Notes: a model not told the origin generated them from the letters alone. 64,000 nucleotides of DNA from Baylisascaris procyonis (GCA_037389465.1 JAZARR010000070.1:1392501-1456500); one strand, 5' to 3'. Numbered from the stretch's first letter, positions 42,301 to 56,436 are shown. A program made the numbers and translations.

Positions 42301-44935
42301 ACAAAAGTCGAAAATCTACTGATTTAGAAACAGTTCATTATGAACAGTCAATATTGTAGTGAAAAACAAAATCAAATGTGAAAAAAATATACTTTTGCGT
42401 AATCGTTCTTCCTCTCAAACGATGGCAACCAAAGGACGAACATTTAAATAGAACACAACATCTAGCAAAGAAAGAAAAATTGACGGCATTAACGTTGTTC
42501 TCGCCAGGATGCACAATTCTTCCTACTATTCTTGTGGTATATAACAATAGCATTACGCAACACAAACAAAAATACCTATTTAATAAATTATACTCGCCAC
42601 ATAAAACTTTGTTTACTTGTTTTCATTGTTGGAATTGCAGTGATGGTCTTTAAAGCGGTAATAAGCGTCCTAAACGATATTGTGATGCATCACTTTAGCC
42701 CACTTTATATATCACCTTTATATTTATGCTAATTTTGCAATTTTCTACTTCCAATGTAACATTTCGTAGATTCTTCCAATTAAACAAGAAGCTTTTCAGA
42801 AACAACAACTCGGAAAGGATTTCCTTCAAGCAATCGCTGAAAGATAAAACAATTTGACAAAACTTTCCCTATACTTCCGTATTTTCAGTGAATATACATA
42901 CAGGCACGCATACACACACATTCACAGAAAATTACCTGAATTTCGAAAAAAACAGTGCCTCGCAGTAAGAGCCCTAATAGAAAGGCGGCAACCACGATAC
43001 CACTCCTATGGCGACACACGTATCCGAGAAGTGAGATCCGACTGAAATGTATCATTGTTCTAGCATCATCTTCTCTTGATACATCAAATACTTCTCGAAG
43101 AGGCAGAAAGCGTGCTTCTCACTTTCCCTTCCTTTTTCTCTCTCTATAACGTTCATTTTAGTCGCAAACGTTTCAAAATCGTCAACACAGCATACGATAA
43201 TATAAGAGCATTACTCGGTTTCATCAACAAATGAAATCTCCGAACCGCCGAAAATGCTGAGCCTCAAATAGCTTGCATACAGAACACTGGTACAGCATAT
43301 GCACGCCATTACCGATAGTGATAGTCTCAAAAACACATTAGATGTCAACGGTTTAGTACTTGCTGTGATCCGTAAGAACACAACTTTGCTGGCTATTTAA
43401 GGAATTCCTCTGTATTCCTCGTACGGTAATTAAGGATGTGATGGCAAGGAAAAAGCGTTCATGCGGGCTAAAGCATGAAGAGGACCCGATCCTGTAAAGC
43501 CAGGGCACCGAAGGTTTCTGTTATTTGATGGTTGAATGATCACCCACGTATGGACGACGGCAACTGCAAACATAACCCTCTCTCTACTTCTTGCAGATGC
43601 AAGGGAAGTTCTCCCACGTCAACAAGTAAGCTATCGCCCTGACAGAGAGAAAATTGCTCAGAAAGGTATTCTAAGCAATTTTGTGAATACAAGAAAAATT
43701 TAATTACAGCTTATCAGACTTCTGATCTGACCATATCTAGAAATGAACGCAATGGAAATATCAGCACTAACCTCGAATACACTTGCAAATATCGTTCGAT
43801 GGCCGCAGCCATGATCAGGAAAGATGCTGTGCTTAACGTTATGTGTGATATAGTAAAAACAGCTCTTAAATATTCATGCCATAGTTCGAATAATGTAAAG
43901 CACCGAAAATAGTCCGCATAAACCTGGAAAAACAAAACACTACATATATAATGCAGGAATATCTGATTTTAGCAGCAGTCTTCAGCAACTCATCACTGTA
44001 TCGGTGTCGTCTCCGATGCGTGGATTAAGAGAAAGTGGAAAAGTGAAAGGAAGGCAGGAATTTTACACTGTGAGACACTTGCGCCAATATATTTTGATTG
44101 ATAGAAGTAAAATATGTGGGCGCCGTTACTGCAGAAGCCTTTATAGAAATGTATCAGGGCCTGACTGCCCATATTTTAGATCAATCAAACAAACACCAAA
44201 TCAACGTGTTCCATGATCCAGTTTTTTCCATTAAAGAATATCAAAAATTTTCCTTCATATATCAGCTCTTTGGCTTGATACAATTTTGGATGACTAACTT
44301 CCCATCGAAAGCTATTATTCTTGCATACGTATAGGTGTGAAGCGAAAGAAATAGATGCTGCTCAAGTCAGTGGCTGTTTAGGAGATGAAAGAATTCCACC
44401 CGGCTGGTCGAAATCGGACTCCAAGTGCGATGAACAATATAGGTTAATTGAGTTGAAGCTTTATAATTAAAAGCATTACGTATTCGGTCATCTGCAGTGA
44501 ACTCCTTCAATAAAGTATCGCCACTTTACTTAGGGAAATGTTGAAAATTGTTGGACACTAAAACTATCAACTTCCAGCACTTGGGTAACATTCTTCACTC
44601 TTTAGCAGCATTTCCATTAGTTTACATTTTTTAAAGCATCAGCAATTATTAAAAATGGATTAATACGTAGATGGAAATAAATTCTAATCTTTAATATTGC
44701 AATCATTGCCGAAATTAATAATAATAAAAATAAATAAAGTAACCTGCATCGACATAATACCAATATATGAAACACTGACAAATATATCACAAAGGCTGAG
44801 ACATGTTAAATAGAGAAGATTGCGTCGACGAAGCACTTTCGAATAGACAAATGTGTAAAAGACGAGAATATTCTCGATGAAACTGATCAACGCAATTGTT
44901 GTACCAATACAACCGACCAAAACCATTTTAAACTC
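39150..44935 (-). CDS. Rhodopsin-like seven-transmembrane receptor (probably neuropeptide type), 7 exons found, 5' end missing
   Basis: Exons in transcript order: 44935-44744, 43923-43772, 43041-42936, 42263-42028, 41309-41057, 39969-39792, 39394-39150. Together they total 1,362 nt (454 codons including stop) with consistent phases. TM1 and TM2 include ENIL and LSLCD. A Cys (DYFRCF) precedes TM3, which ends in IERYLQVY (ERY in place of DRY). TM4 is in exon 3, a second-loop Cys is in DECEGF, and TM5 carries FLPFF. TM6 (VTCYLCANIIDVFIAAWEHID) lacks the usual CWxP. TM7 is followed by RLPIYVINDAVIRKEV where most class A receptors have NPxxY. The tail is basic and Ser-rich. An in-frame ATG at 44,926 exists, but the frame opens at an acceptor (TTAAG|GAG), so an N-terminal exon upstream is likely. 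The layout suggests a nematode FMRFamide-like receptor; the ligand is unknown. Confidence 0.85.
39792..39969 (-). CDS. Receptor exon F: proximal C-terminal tail
   Basis: Acceptor ATTTTCAG|GTGGCT, donor ATCG|GTAAGT. Encodes a basic, Ser/Thr-rich cytosolic tail (VANVICSLMSRLKTT, SQSKKKQASFSSR) with likely phosphorylation sites. Confidence 0.82.
41057..41309 (-). CDS. Receptor exon E: TM6-TM7
   Basis: Acceptor TGCTTTAG|CGCGG, donor AAAGAG|GTGAAA. Encodes TM6 and TM7. The open frame runs past this donor into poly-Phe, but splicing here gives RKE|VANVIC, a natural junction in phase with exon F. Confidence 0.87.
42028..42263 (-). CDS. Receptor exon D: second outer loop and TM5
   Basis: Acceptor TTACTCAG|ATATAC, donor CCAAA|GTGAGT. 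Encodes YYVDECEGFASM, TM5 with VFLPFFVLAYCNAAIVYN, and the start of the third inner loop. Confidence 0.9.
42936..43041 (-). CDS. Receptor exon C: TM4
   Basis: Acceptor ACATTTCAG|TCGGAT, donor ATTCAG|GTAATT. Encodes SRISLLGYVCRHR followed by the hydrophobic TM4 (IVVAAFLLGLLLRGTVFF). Phase 2 in, phase 0 out, matching both neighbours. Confidence 0.85.
43430..43680. other. GC-richer tract in the receptor intron, possible repeat
   Basis: Composition is higher in GC than the surrounding intron, with words such as GAGGACCCGATCC and TATGGACGACGGCAAC. No frame or terminal repeat explains it. A decayed transposable element is one option. Confidence 0.35.
43772..43923 (-). CDS. Receptor exon B: TM3 and ERY motif
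   Basis: Acceptor TTTTTCCAG|GTTTAT, donor TTCGAG|GTTAGT. Encodes the conserved outer Cys, TM3 and AIERYLQVY. Confidence 0.88.
44744..44935 (-). CDS. Receptor exon A: TM1-TM2
   Basis: Minus-strand acceptor TTTTAAG|GAGTTT and donor ATGCAG|GTTACT. Encodes EFKMVLVGCIG, then TM1, the short loop SKVLRRRN, and TM2. It is the first exon only if translation starts at the ATG at 44,926. Confidence 0.82.
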
Positions 44936-47900
44936 CTTAAAACAAATAATAGTAAACGCTTAATAATGATTTTTTCCTGTATAACTGTGGCATTTACAAG
45001 GATGTATCAAAAGGTAGCTATTTCTTTGTTTTGTTCGAACGGAAATAAATTGAATCAAAGGAAATTATTTGCATTACATCAAACTCGAACTAATAAACTT
45101 TTGTTTCATAAAGTTAGTTGGTGCGGTTAATTTTAACTCAGAAAATGACACAAACTTTTGTTTTTTTCTAATACTGTTGCAAGGCATCTATCAAGGGAAA
45201 TATGCATAGTTTCTAAATAAATTTAACTTTTTCTTATAGAAAAATAGCACTTGAATGTTATATATGGATAAATTACGGTATCTGTGATATCGAGTAATAC
45301 AGAATAGGGCAAATGAAATGATCAAAGCTATTTTTTTAAAATATTTTTATTCGTCTAAAAATAGCTATTCAATCAATATATAGTAATTTATTCTAAAATA
45401 AATAAATCTGAAAGAAAGTTTTCACCAAAAATATTGGAGGATGTTCGAAACAAAGATCGTCGATCTCATATGATCCATTTTCAGCCATTCGATATGATAT
45501 ACTAAATGAGTATCCTGAAAGAAAAAGTATTCATGCCTTACTTAACGCAGCTAAATATAGTAACATTAGCAACGACAATCAGCAGCGACAGGTAGAACAA
45601 CAAGTAGAACGACAGGTAGAACTCTATAAATAATCTACATACTAAAGAATATTTAACACAACGACCAATTGTCAAGCATTATTCATAGCTAGTGAATAAT
45701 ATTGCGACATTATAAAATTAATGATTGTCGATAATGGAATTCCATAAAATTCACGATTTATAACCAAAGAATAAACTTGAATTATAAGCAACAATTGTGA
45801 TATATGTCGATAGTGGTTAGTTACATAGGATCTATGCTCTTTCAACCGCTTCCTTTTCAAATTGCATTAAAAGTGTTGGTTTGTTTATGCGGAACGAGTG
45901 TTGGCAGCATCGGCATGTTGCCATTGAGTTAAACAAGTGAATTAGCTCAACCTGTCCATTAGATTTAAAGTCACAGAAAATTAGAGAAGTATTTGTATTC
46001 GATCAATAATATAAGGCTAAAATGGGCTACATTTACTGCTTAAATGATGCATTTTAGACCCCAGAAAACGCGCAGTGAAAGAAAAGATTTTTCAAACTTT
46101 GGAGAATTTTTATAAATGAGCAATGATTTTCTCATCAAAAACGTCATTATTACTATTACAAGTTAGTTATTGAAACATCACCATATGCTTGCTCTTATAT
46201 GGAAATTTCACCTGAAAATTCTATAAAACTGTTGTTGATTTGAAAAATCTCCCCGATACGTGCCACTGTTTTACTCAAATGGCTTCATTGCTCAGACGCT
46301 CAACAAGCCAATCAACAATTTAGCCACGATCCATTTAATTTGTCTCTGTCGAGCATTGAAACATGCATGAGTAACGATGTTAAATAAATAAATAAATAAA
46401 AAGAATTTAAAAAACATTGAAACAGTGAGCAATTCAATTCTAAAAACTCATTGATCGCTCTCACTCTGCACGATTATCAAATACCTCATGCTGGACTGAA
46501 CATGCATCTTTCCATACCGAGGAAATATTTTTGCATAGCGAAAAGCGTTAGTAAAATTTGCGAAAGCTGCTCATACTTATTACCTTCTATTGTGCTATTT
46601 TTTTTTTAAATTTTAAACAAAACTATGGAAACGCAAAAGATTCAGCCCACCTATAATTCTGAAAGTCATTTACTCATTAAATAGGTAAATAAATTACTAC
46701 GTTTGTTTTCAGATGAAACCAACATTCTTTAGTGAGCATTTTGTACAGGTCTAACGGTGAAGAGTTATGTACATTTCTTCTAAATATGGAATAAGTGACA
46801 CTTGAAAACCCCCATCCATCTCTCCCCCCCCCCTGTTCATCTTCACTTTAATATTCCTTTATTCCGCTTCTTCTCTACTCCATCACGCTACAATCAGTTT
46901 CATCTTCTCATCAGCGCCTTAATTTAAAACGACGCAACGCAGCATTATCTTCCAAAATACGCGGTTTCGCACATACGATTTTCCCCATGAAAGATAAAGA
47001 TATGTACTGACTATTTAGTAGCCGTTTAGCTGGTATCGGAATAGGGATCGAAAGATGGGCACTGTGGTGATATCAACATATCCTAATGCAAAAAATGTCG
47101 CATACGAGTTCAAAATAAATCAGAATTTTTGCATAAAAATACCCATCAAACTTTGTCATTTCCTTTGTTTGCCTATCATTTCTAATCATTGCAGCCAATT
47201 ATTTATCATCGCAACTTAATTTTGCACAACGAAAAATTTATCAAAAATAAATAAAACGGAACAAAATAAAATTATACCATAGTTGAAGTTTGAAGTTTAT
47301 TCAATCTATGTCTATGAAATATTTTATATCAAAAGAATATTGAGCAATTCAATTGGTGTTTCTTTCGAGAAAAAAAAATACAATTTTAACAACCATTTAG
47401 CGAACATTTTGATTGAATAATAGCCTTTCCTTTTTTCAGCACGTACAAAGCAACAATGCTAAAATTGCACTCTAGCATTTTGCTTTAGGCCAAACCATAT
47501 AAACATTTAATTCTCTTCCGTCCCCTATAGGTCAAAGGAAATCTACCCCAAAAAAAATCATTTATGAAATTACAACAGGTGCATTTTCATGGATAATTTT
47601 TTGAAAAAAAACGAAATTAGAAAAGTACAACAGTTATGTACTACACGAATGATCGAGTTTTTTTTTTCTTTTAAAGTAAATATTTGAATACAATTTCCAA
47701 AATAAATGAATAAACCTAGAAATTGCTGCTAGGTGAACCTTTACCGATTAATTGCACTTCAATTAGGCTTATCTTTTTTAATATTAGGTTTTATTGCTGA
47801 AAATGAAGAAACGATTCCAAAAAACACGCACTGCACCAAACATCAACATCTTCAGACGATGATCTATGAGATGAATTACAATTATGCGATAGGAAACGGA

Positions 47901-50900
47901 ATTATTTATTAAGAATAGCAATAAATATTTGTTCAGAACAGCAATAAACTTCCAAAAAGCGTAATATTTGTCTTTCAAAGGAAATTATAGGAAACGATAC
48001 TCGAATTAAGCTATGTTTCTAGCAAGCTGTGTTTATATTTTCAAACGACATAATTTTCAATTTTATTATTGGTAAAATGCGATCTCAACTATGCAATATC
48101 CTTTAATATTAGGCTATTACAAATCTGCAATAAGAGCATTACAAAATCGATGCATTCATATCGACAACTACAACAAGTACGACAAAAACACTTGCTTCAA
48201 ATACTGTCATGTGCATCCGAAACTATTATTCTCACTAATTAGAGTGCATTGACCGAATATAAGCTGTCATCATTTCATCTAAATACAATTATTCATTGCA
48301 CTCAGCATGCAACTGCAATCGTGTTTTACAACATTTATAAGTGCGCATTGCAATAGCTGCTATTGCAATTATAACTTGCAAGCACACTGCAACTACGTTC
48401 TTTAAAATATATTTTACCCAAAAGCATATTAATTTCAAAACGCTACCATTGTTTAGATTCGAATTGAGAATAACGCGTTGGCTATTTGAAGTAAGTTTAA
48501 ATTCCTAGAAGGCGTCATCACCGTATAGCAAATTCCATAGAATTTGAGAAATTTTCAAAGAAAAGAAAAAAGACTTTTCACTCACTTACCGAGGAAAAGT
48601 TTGAAAAAGAAAAGAAGTGAAATAGCGAAATGAAACAAGTTTATCTCTCTAGCGCAATTGTTGATATAAAAAATGTGCAGTATAGAGCATTCATAAATTG
48701 CATTTATATTTTTTTGAGTCAGAATAGAGGCAAAATGTAACTATAGTCTAAACTAAAGCTGCACTTTAAGCATTCTCTAATGTATCATCGTTTATTCGGT
48801 AGTGCAAATTCACTCATGATTAGAGCTTCCTCAATTTTTGCAATGTTATTTGCTAAGCTTTCCAATGGTCCATTTTTTTTTTTAATAAGGGGAATGGATG
48901 AGTTTAGCTAAGTATACTGCAGGTCCAAATTCAACACTCGACTCATCTTGCATTATAATAAAAAAAAATGAAAAGGAAATTTTATTTTGTTTTCGTTGTT
49001 TGATTGCTTATTGATGAGAATAGCAAACGTTCTAATAAATAAAAGATTAACGCATAAGCTTTCATCATTGAATAGTGCAAAATCAAAATCAATTTTCACA
49101 TGCGCTAATCTAAATGTTTTTGTTTATTTCCTCTCTAAATCGAAAATAAAGTCGGAATCTCTCGTTCCTCTTCAATCGCTCTCAATTCCCTATTCATTCA
49201 AACAATTCCACCTATCGCAAGATAATTGGCTCCATCAAACTTATTAATGCTATTTTTATCACTTTCGAGGCAACAGCATTTAAAGCATTGCAGTATTCGG
49301 AATGATCGAACAACACTTATTTATTGTAAGTTTTGCTTGAAGGATCTCTATATTATTCTACATAGAAATGTTCTTGAAGAGGAGAATAGAAAAAGAGGAA
49401 TGGAGATGGGAAGAATTGATCTTCTATCCACCTATATCCCTTTTTCCATCTTTACTTCGAAGACTACTCATGATCCATTTGTGTCCTTTTACATTTCTTT
49501 ACAAATCTGAATTTGCAAAACCTGTCGAGTGGCTCAAACTCGGAGGTCCCTTAATTTGCTGCTTAATTTATTAGCGCGCATATGACTCGCCGTAGCAAAT
49601 TTCTATTTCCTATTATTTTCTAAAAAAGCTCAAAGTTCTAAAATATTGTGAAAATGGCGTCCATTTCGCAGCCAGTTTTCTGCAGTTTTATAGTCGATAA
49701 TACCAATGACATACTGTTGCAATTTTATAATATTTGCGTTAAATGGTCAATTCGAAAGACAAAGGCCGCCTTCAAATGGCGGTTTATCTAAATGGTTAGT
49801 TTGACCGTTGATGTTATAAAAGCGCATATTGTGCAATCCCATCTAGTTCACTTTTCCATGTGTTTGAATAGGCGATAATCTATTAGTGCTTAGAGCTTGG
49901 TGATTCAAATGAAATATAAATGAAAGAATCAAGCCTACGATTCCCCAACGATTCATCTAACTTAAATCCGAATAGTGAACAAAGTGTAAAGATATTAAGG
50001 CGATGGACCTATAACTTCAGCGCTTTGCCATAATACTATTGCCTTTGTGCAATACTAAATTGATCGGCAGCATGAACTTTTGATAGCCTCAAGCAGTAAT
50101 TGCCTCCTATTGTTTTTCTTTGTTTCAAGGCAATTAGTGTTGATCAGCTCGATATGAAGGACGGGTTTATGAGTGTGACATTCTGTGCTATGTAACCTAC
50201 GTCCTCATCGTGCAATATGAATTTCGAGGGGGTGAGATTATTCATCGATCCGCTCAAGATTGATCATTAATACTCCCATTACTATCCTAAAGAAATAAGG
50301 CTTTAAAGCTTGAGAATGACAACAATTGCGACATTACTATATCAAGCCGAATTGATACCTAATTAGCAATAAGTAATATTTACTTATAGAAATGAAATCT
50401 ACAGCAAAAATGCCCGATTCATTTGGGAACTGTATTCATGTTATGTGTTTAAAATAGTACGGTATTATCGTCACTACAAATAATGCAGTATGAATGCACC
50501 GTCAATCACCTAACGAAACGTGGATTTGATTTGAAAGCAAAGTTGAAAAAATGAAGCTGTAGATACTCATTCGAGAGTTCGTTTCTCATGCAATCTCATC
50601 CCGAAACGGTTTCCTACCAAATGCGCAACCCATAAGAAAGTTCAACGGATTTTTATCTTATTACGTCTTAAATCAACCTATATAAACATATGTTCCATAT
50701 TGCGGAATAAAATTTTGCTGACTACAATTTGCTTGAAAACATTTGAGAAAGAAAAAGAATAATTATAATAATGTTGCAAGATCTGCTAATATAGTTTTGA
50801 AGAAATTAGAAAACATTCGAATATAAAAATAAAATTGCAAATTATAAAAGTTACAAATTACGAAGCAACAGCAAAGAATTATCGAGAAAAAACACAGAAG

Positions 50901-52356
50901 AGACATTATAGCCTGAACAACAGCTCCACAAGGCAGTTTCTTGATACAATGGAATTGATGAAAGAAGACGATAGGCGTACAATAAGCTTGCCCATGAAAG
51001 ATAAATCTTCATTTTTTTTTGGAAGGCACATTGCCTTGCTCAGAGGGTCTTTATTTAGATCCCTAAGCTGATCACCGTTACCACTTTATTTTGATCACCG
51101 TTACCATTTGAAATTTTTCGCGCACCTCTAGAATCGCAAAAAAATTCGAATAAAATTGCTGATCTCTAATCAATTGGAATGAAATTACTAAAATGAAAAT
51201 TAAACCATAAAAGGAGTAAGGAGAGGAAGAAAATGTTGAAGTGACTAGTTGCACTCGATGAGAGAAGCCGTTTGCCACTTTTAAAAGAAGCGATGTAAAG
51301 GAAATATTTCTTCCCACCATACTAGAATATTTCTAAGTGATAGCATTGTTATAGAGATATAGGCAAAAGATATTGTTGGTTATTGACAGCTATTATTGTT
51401 TATTCATAATTATCTTCAAATCATGGTGGGGGAAACGATGTGATTTTCTAGGAAATTTTGATCGTCGAATGTATCTAATATTGTATTTACTATGGTTAAA
51501 AAATATTGAAAATTAAAAGTTACTAAGTTATAGTAGTAATTTCTGGTAATTAAATTTGCTATTTAATTCTACTAATTCTATTGCTTCATAAAAATTTGCA
51601 GTGATATTCGAGATCTCTAAGCAGTTAGTTAGGAGGCAAAAAATTAGTTCTCTCTAAGCATCATAGGATGATCTAATATCGCAAGGAAAAATGAGGAATG
51701 AAGCGTAAACTTTAATGAGAACTCTAAATTTTAGCTTATTCTATAACAACGGCTAAATCACTTTCAACAGATTTGGGCTGTTTTATGGAAGGGAAAAAAA
51801 ACTATGTGAAGTAGTTAGATGATTTCTTTCAAGCAATTTCTTTGTATTAAAGCTAGAAGTTTTTTTCAGCGTTTCACTTAACGCAAACTTTGAAAAGCAA
51901 TTAAAGTACGTTGGTATTGAAGCATTTGTGGACCTATTTGTTTCCGCTAAATTAGCAATCAGCATTCCTTCTCGAAACTTTCTAACAGTGAAACACTTCT
52001 CTCAATATTTTCAAAAAAATTTTTTTGAACGAAGAACTACTTTCAAACATTTTTGTACACTTAAAAAAACCTCAGATTTTCATTTTTTTTTCAAACTCAA
52101 CATAGAAATATGTCACCACCCAACTCGGAAATAGAGACTGAGAACTGCTTCAATGCTTGGATAAATGGAAAATCTACTCGAAAGGCACAACGCTTAGTGA
52201 GCACGGCGAGTTCGGTGAAAGATGAATATGTTTAACTGAGACTTCAATTTCCCATTAATCCATGCAAGGGATTTGTGCCATTCTAGCCATTAAATCCATC
52301 TCACAAATTCACCCATATCAACGAAAAATGTTCATTATGTAAGTACAGAATGCGCA

Positions 52357-52357
<1 letters not shown>

Positions 52358-52442
<85 letters not shown>
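52358..52442. repeat. (TA)n microsatellite 3
   Basis: About 42 perfect TA dinucleotides. Confidence 0.97.
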
Positions 52443-52447
<5 letters not shown>

Positions 52448-54061
52448 ACAACGTCAGCTGCGCGTTGAAAAATACTATAAGATCCTGTTTGCACGACATT
52501 CCAGATTTTGTCGATGAGAACAGTTCAATATTCATATATTAAAATCTTATCTGCTAATATTTAATTTTTATGAATGTTATGCTGAATTTTGACAGCACAC
52601 AAAACAAATAAACTATGGCCTATAAACTGTGTTACGCATAACAAACAAATGCGCTACAATAGCATCTTTAATATCTATCATATGTACTACTAGACATTCC
52701 GTATAACGTCATAAGAGCTATTTCTCTGATAGCTATAATGGCACATGCATAAGAACAAATGTTTTCTTAAAAAGGGTTTATTTACGAGCCCTATCAATAT
52801 GAAATCACATTGAATAATTCAAACGAGATCCGCTTTGAGAAATGGATTTCTCGAGTCTATGGGCTCCAGCAAGTTGCACATAGGTACCTTGAGCTTTCGG
52901 GTTCCCCAAAACAACACTACTCCTTACTTTTGCCTCGCAAACGTTCATTCGAATCGATATCATGAGCTATTTGCCGAGAAAAATTGGCTTTCTACTTTAG
53001 AAAAGTAGCACTTAACATGGACCAATATTGGGTTGTGCTCTACTCATGAATTATTAATCAAAGGTGGTTCTATCAAAAAAAAAAGAAGTAAGGCGTGCAT
53101 TACATCTGTTGATTACTTTTCGTCGATGTAAAATGCGGAATTGCGCACTAAGACGGATCGCGCATTATACAACGATAGAAGATATGCGACAAGATCGTCT
53201 CTCGAGAACTGAATCCGATAATCACAACAAAATTTCTTTGCAAAGATTTTTCTTCTCATAGAAAGGAAATACAATTAGAAGAATGGTAAAAAAAAAATTT
53301 CAATCGATTTCGACATCATTCGAAATATTTCAGCTCCATTGACGATTTTTTTAATGCAAAAATTGTTGCGTGTAGAAGTATAATTTCAAAGTAAAATAAT
53401 TTGAGGCGAATTATAGAAAAACATAAATTCGATGGAGTCACCACGCTTGTAAATATTTGAAAAAATAACGAATATTTTTTTAATTGTATAAATTGTTTAT
53501 ATTAAGTTTACACATTAAATATTTCGAGTTTTGAGATAAACTTGATAGCATTACATCATTTGAATTTGGTGATTCAGCACTTTATCTTCTCAATAAAAAT
53601 ACATAAAATGGAATATTTGAATTAATCTACCGTACCGTAACAATTTATACCATAACAGCTGTATCGCAACACTCCATAAACATAAATTTTAAAAACAAAT
53701 GATTTTTGCACTATTGAAACCTTTTTTTTAAAGAAAGGACTAAAAATCAAGCGCGCTCATAGAGTAATGACATTCGAAAATGACAACAATAGTGGCCCAA
53801 ACAAAATTTTTAAGTAAACAAAATGAAAATTTCGATGAGTGAAGATTAGCGACAGGCGCATGCTGAAAGACAACAACTTATTAGCATCCAACTATGAGAT
53901 TTGCAGTAAACTTTTATGAATGTTAAAATCGGTTATATTAAAGGCTCATTTTTTTCTGGATAACGCTCATCCGCATGTTAACATAAAAGAAAGCCAATAA
54001 ACTTGGATTTTTGCTATCGAAATTCAAATCAATAAAAGAAACGCCAATTTTCGCATTTTGC

Positions 54062-54108
54062 GAAATTGATTGCGAAAATTTTCGAGGAAAATTTTCGCAA
54101 TCAATTTC
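54062..54108. repeat. Perfect 21-bp hairpin
   Basis: Arms 54,062-54,082 and 54,088-54,108 are exact reverse complements with a 5-base loop CGAGG. Each arm contains GATTGCGAAAATTTT or its complement. Confidence 0.95.
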
Positions 54109-56395
54109 ATCGACAGAAGACTTTTGTTTTACATTTGCGAATTACATCACAAAGTTGGTTCACTGCAGTTTTGGGTTTTCTATCTTAGCTTTAGAACAAT
54201 CCTATTTTTAGGTGAATTTTTCTTTGCCGAAATTTACTTAAAAAGATTTTAAAATTTAGTTCAAAATGTTCGGTGTTTTAGCGACGCAACATGACGTTAT
54301 CGTGAGCGATGATTTTGGTCGACTGTTGTTCACACTGAAAGATATATCGAAATAAGATCAAATTTAATTGGGCACTTTCTTAAGATTTCGATGATGCCAT
54401 AAAGTTGGGCCCAGTTGAAAAGTTTAAGTTCCGAGGTTGGGGAGTTTAAGGAAGTTGGGAAAAAAAGTGCTAAAGAAAGTTCTTTCAAATTGTGCAGCTT
54501 GAAATGCACTTCTGAGTGAATGATAGTTGGGCAATGTGCTTTGTGAGGGCGGTGAATTTTGTAGATTGTGACCTCAGCAGTTCCGCCGTTCTCGTCGGAA
54601 CCGATGTTCACATGGAAGATAGATCTTTCAATGATCTTTAAGACATAAAAAATTCGCAATTTTTTGATGTACAGGCATTGATGGGCGGTTGTTTCAAGTC
54701 ACGATTTCTTTCAGGAAGTTACAAAATTTCAAAGCATCTATGCGATTCTCTACTTCATGGGCATTGACCACTTCATAGCCAAAATATACATCAGCACACT
54801 AGCAACACTGAATGAGAATAAGTTCGCATTTTATAAATGCCGAGATTATGCAAAAAAAAAAAAAGATTATCCATCGAAACAGCTAATGAAATAAATTTCG
54901 CAAAGGAAAAATAACGCCTATATAATACATTTGGACATAATAAACAGCTGACTAGTTGGATCCCCTAGCTGTCATCCCAAAAACTTACTGGTGAACTTTA
55001 TTCAAAAATTCCGATCCTCACAGTCCTCAAAACTTACTCGCACCACAAAAAAACAGCACTCAAAATTAACACCCACATTATAGAAGAGAAAATGGTATAA
55101 GGAGCACGCCTACAAGGTGAGATGCTGTCTCGAATGTTGTTTACGCTTTACCTCTCTGAACAAAAAAAAAACTTGGAATTAATCAACAGCGCATTGATAT
55201 TTGATGATGAGTGCACATAATATATTCACAGCGATCGTCGGATGCTAACGTGATGCGAGCAAAAATGAGTGAAGATGTGCACTAGCAATATCTCGAAAAC
55301 AGCGGCTATACATGATGATAGATCCCTCGAAACCAGCGATAAGCCGGTAAATTAATTACAAGTGGGACTCTGTTGTTCTAAACGGCGGATACCTGTGTAG
55401 AGATAGGGGATGTAGTAAGGAAATTTGTGATGACATTAAACGAACATCTATCATTCAGAAAGCATTTCGAAAACGTTCCCAAAAATGTTCCATGAAAACT
55501 TTTATCATTTTAAAAGTGCAAAATTGCCAAATTAATAACCGGAAAACTGGGAAAAAATTCCCCAAAAAAAGCCGAAAAAAAAAACTCTCGTTTGATTGCA
55601 AAAATAGTTGTGATGTCGAAAATTCAACTCTTTTTGCTAATTAGTGGCAATCACTACGCATAAAGATGAACGCATTCTCCCAAAAATTATCAAATAGTGC
55701 TCTTCGAAAATTCACAATGTGCAACAATACGAATACCTGCAAAACTTTTGATGTTAGTAGTGTTAGTATAAACGGGCTAAAGTAGATAATCTGCGATATA
55801 ATGAATTCTTAGAAATAACTTTGAAGATGGAAAATGAGAGCTTAGCCGAATGTTCTGGATATATCCGCATAGAGTATTTTATTATCTCAATGAATGATGC
55901 ATAATTAACGTTAAAAAGAAAGAGGTTCAAGCAGAGAGTTAGTGAGTAGATAAACCACAATTAGACTCCAAGATAACTGAATGATGTGCATTGACGATCT
56001 CCGTTTTATTCTACTGCTTTATTAAAATATTATAATATTTTTCTTCGAAAACATTCATGTTTTATAAATGTACTTTAGGTGTTTATATTGTTGCTATGTG
56101 TCACTGTTTTTTGATGTCGTGTAAAGGCTAATGATGTATCGATGAATTCAACGATTCGACTCGATTCGATTAGATTCTGTTCGACTCTATTCTATTTGAT
56201 TTGAAACTCTAACATTCAAGCTTTTCCCGGAGGAAAAGTTTATATTACCGGAAATAAGGACCGCAGATTTCGATTGCAAATGCTTGACATATCTGTTCGC
56301 TCTTGTTTTTGTGGTATTCTCGGAACTATGAGACTGATGACTATGAGTGTGCGTTTTCTCTAGTTTATTTTTGCTACTCACAATACTACTTTCCA

Positions 56396-56436
56396 CTCCC
56401 TCTTCCCCTTTCCTTTCCCCTTCCCTTCCCTCTCTC
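56396..56436 (+). repeat. 41-base pyrimidine tract
   Basis: Uninterrupted C/T followed by AG, so it resembles a strong splice acceptor, but no coding exon follows on the plus strand. Confidence 0.85.

Noticed and set aside
42338..42732. Open frames in the receptor intron between exons C and D
   Set aside because: Exons C and D join in phase with sensible protein, so no extra exon is needed.
49226..49574. Overlapping plus-strand frames of 94 and 68 codons
   Set aside because: No recognised motif and no splice context; composition like the surrounding DNA.
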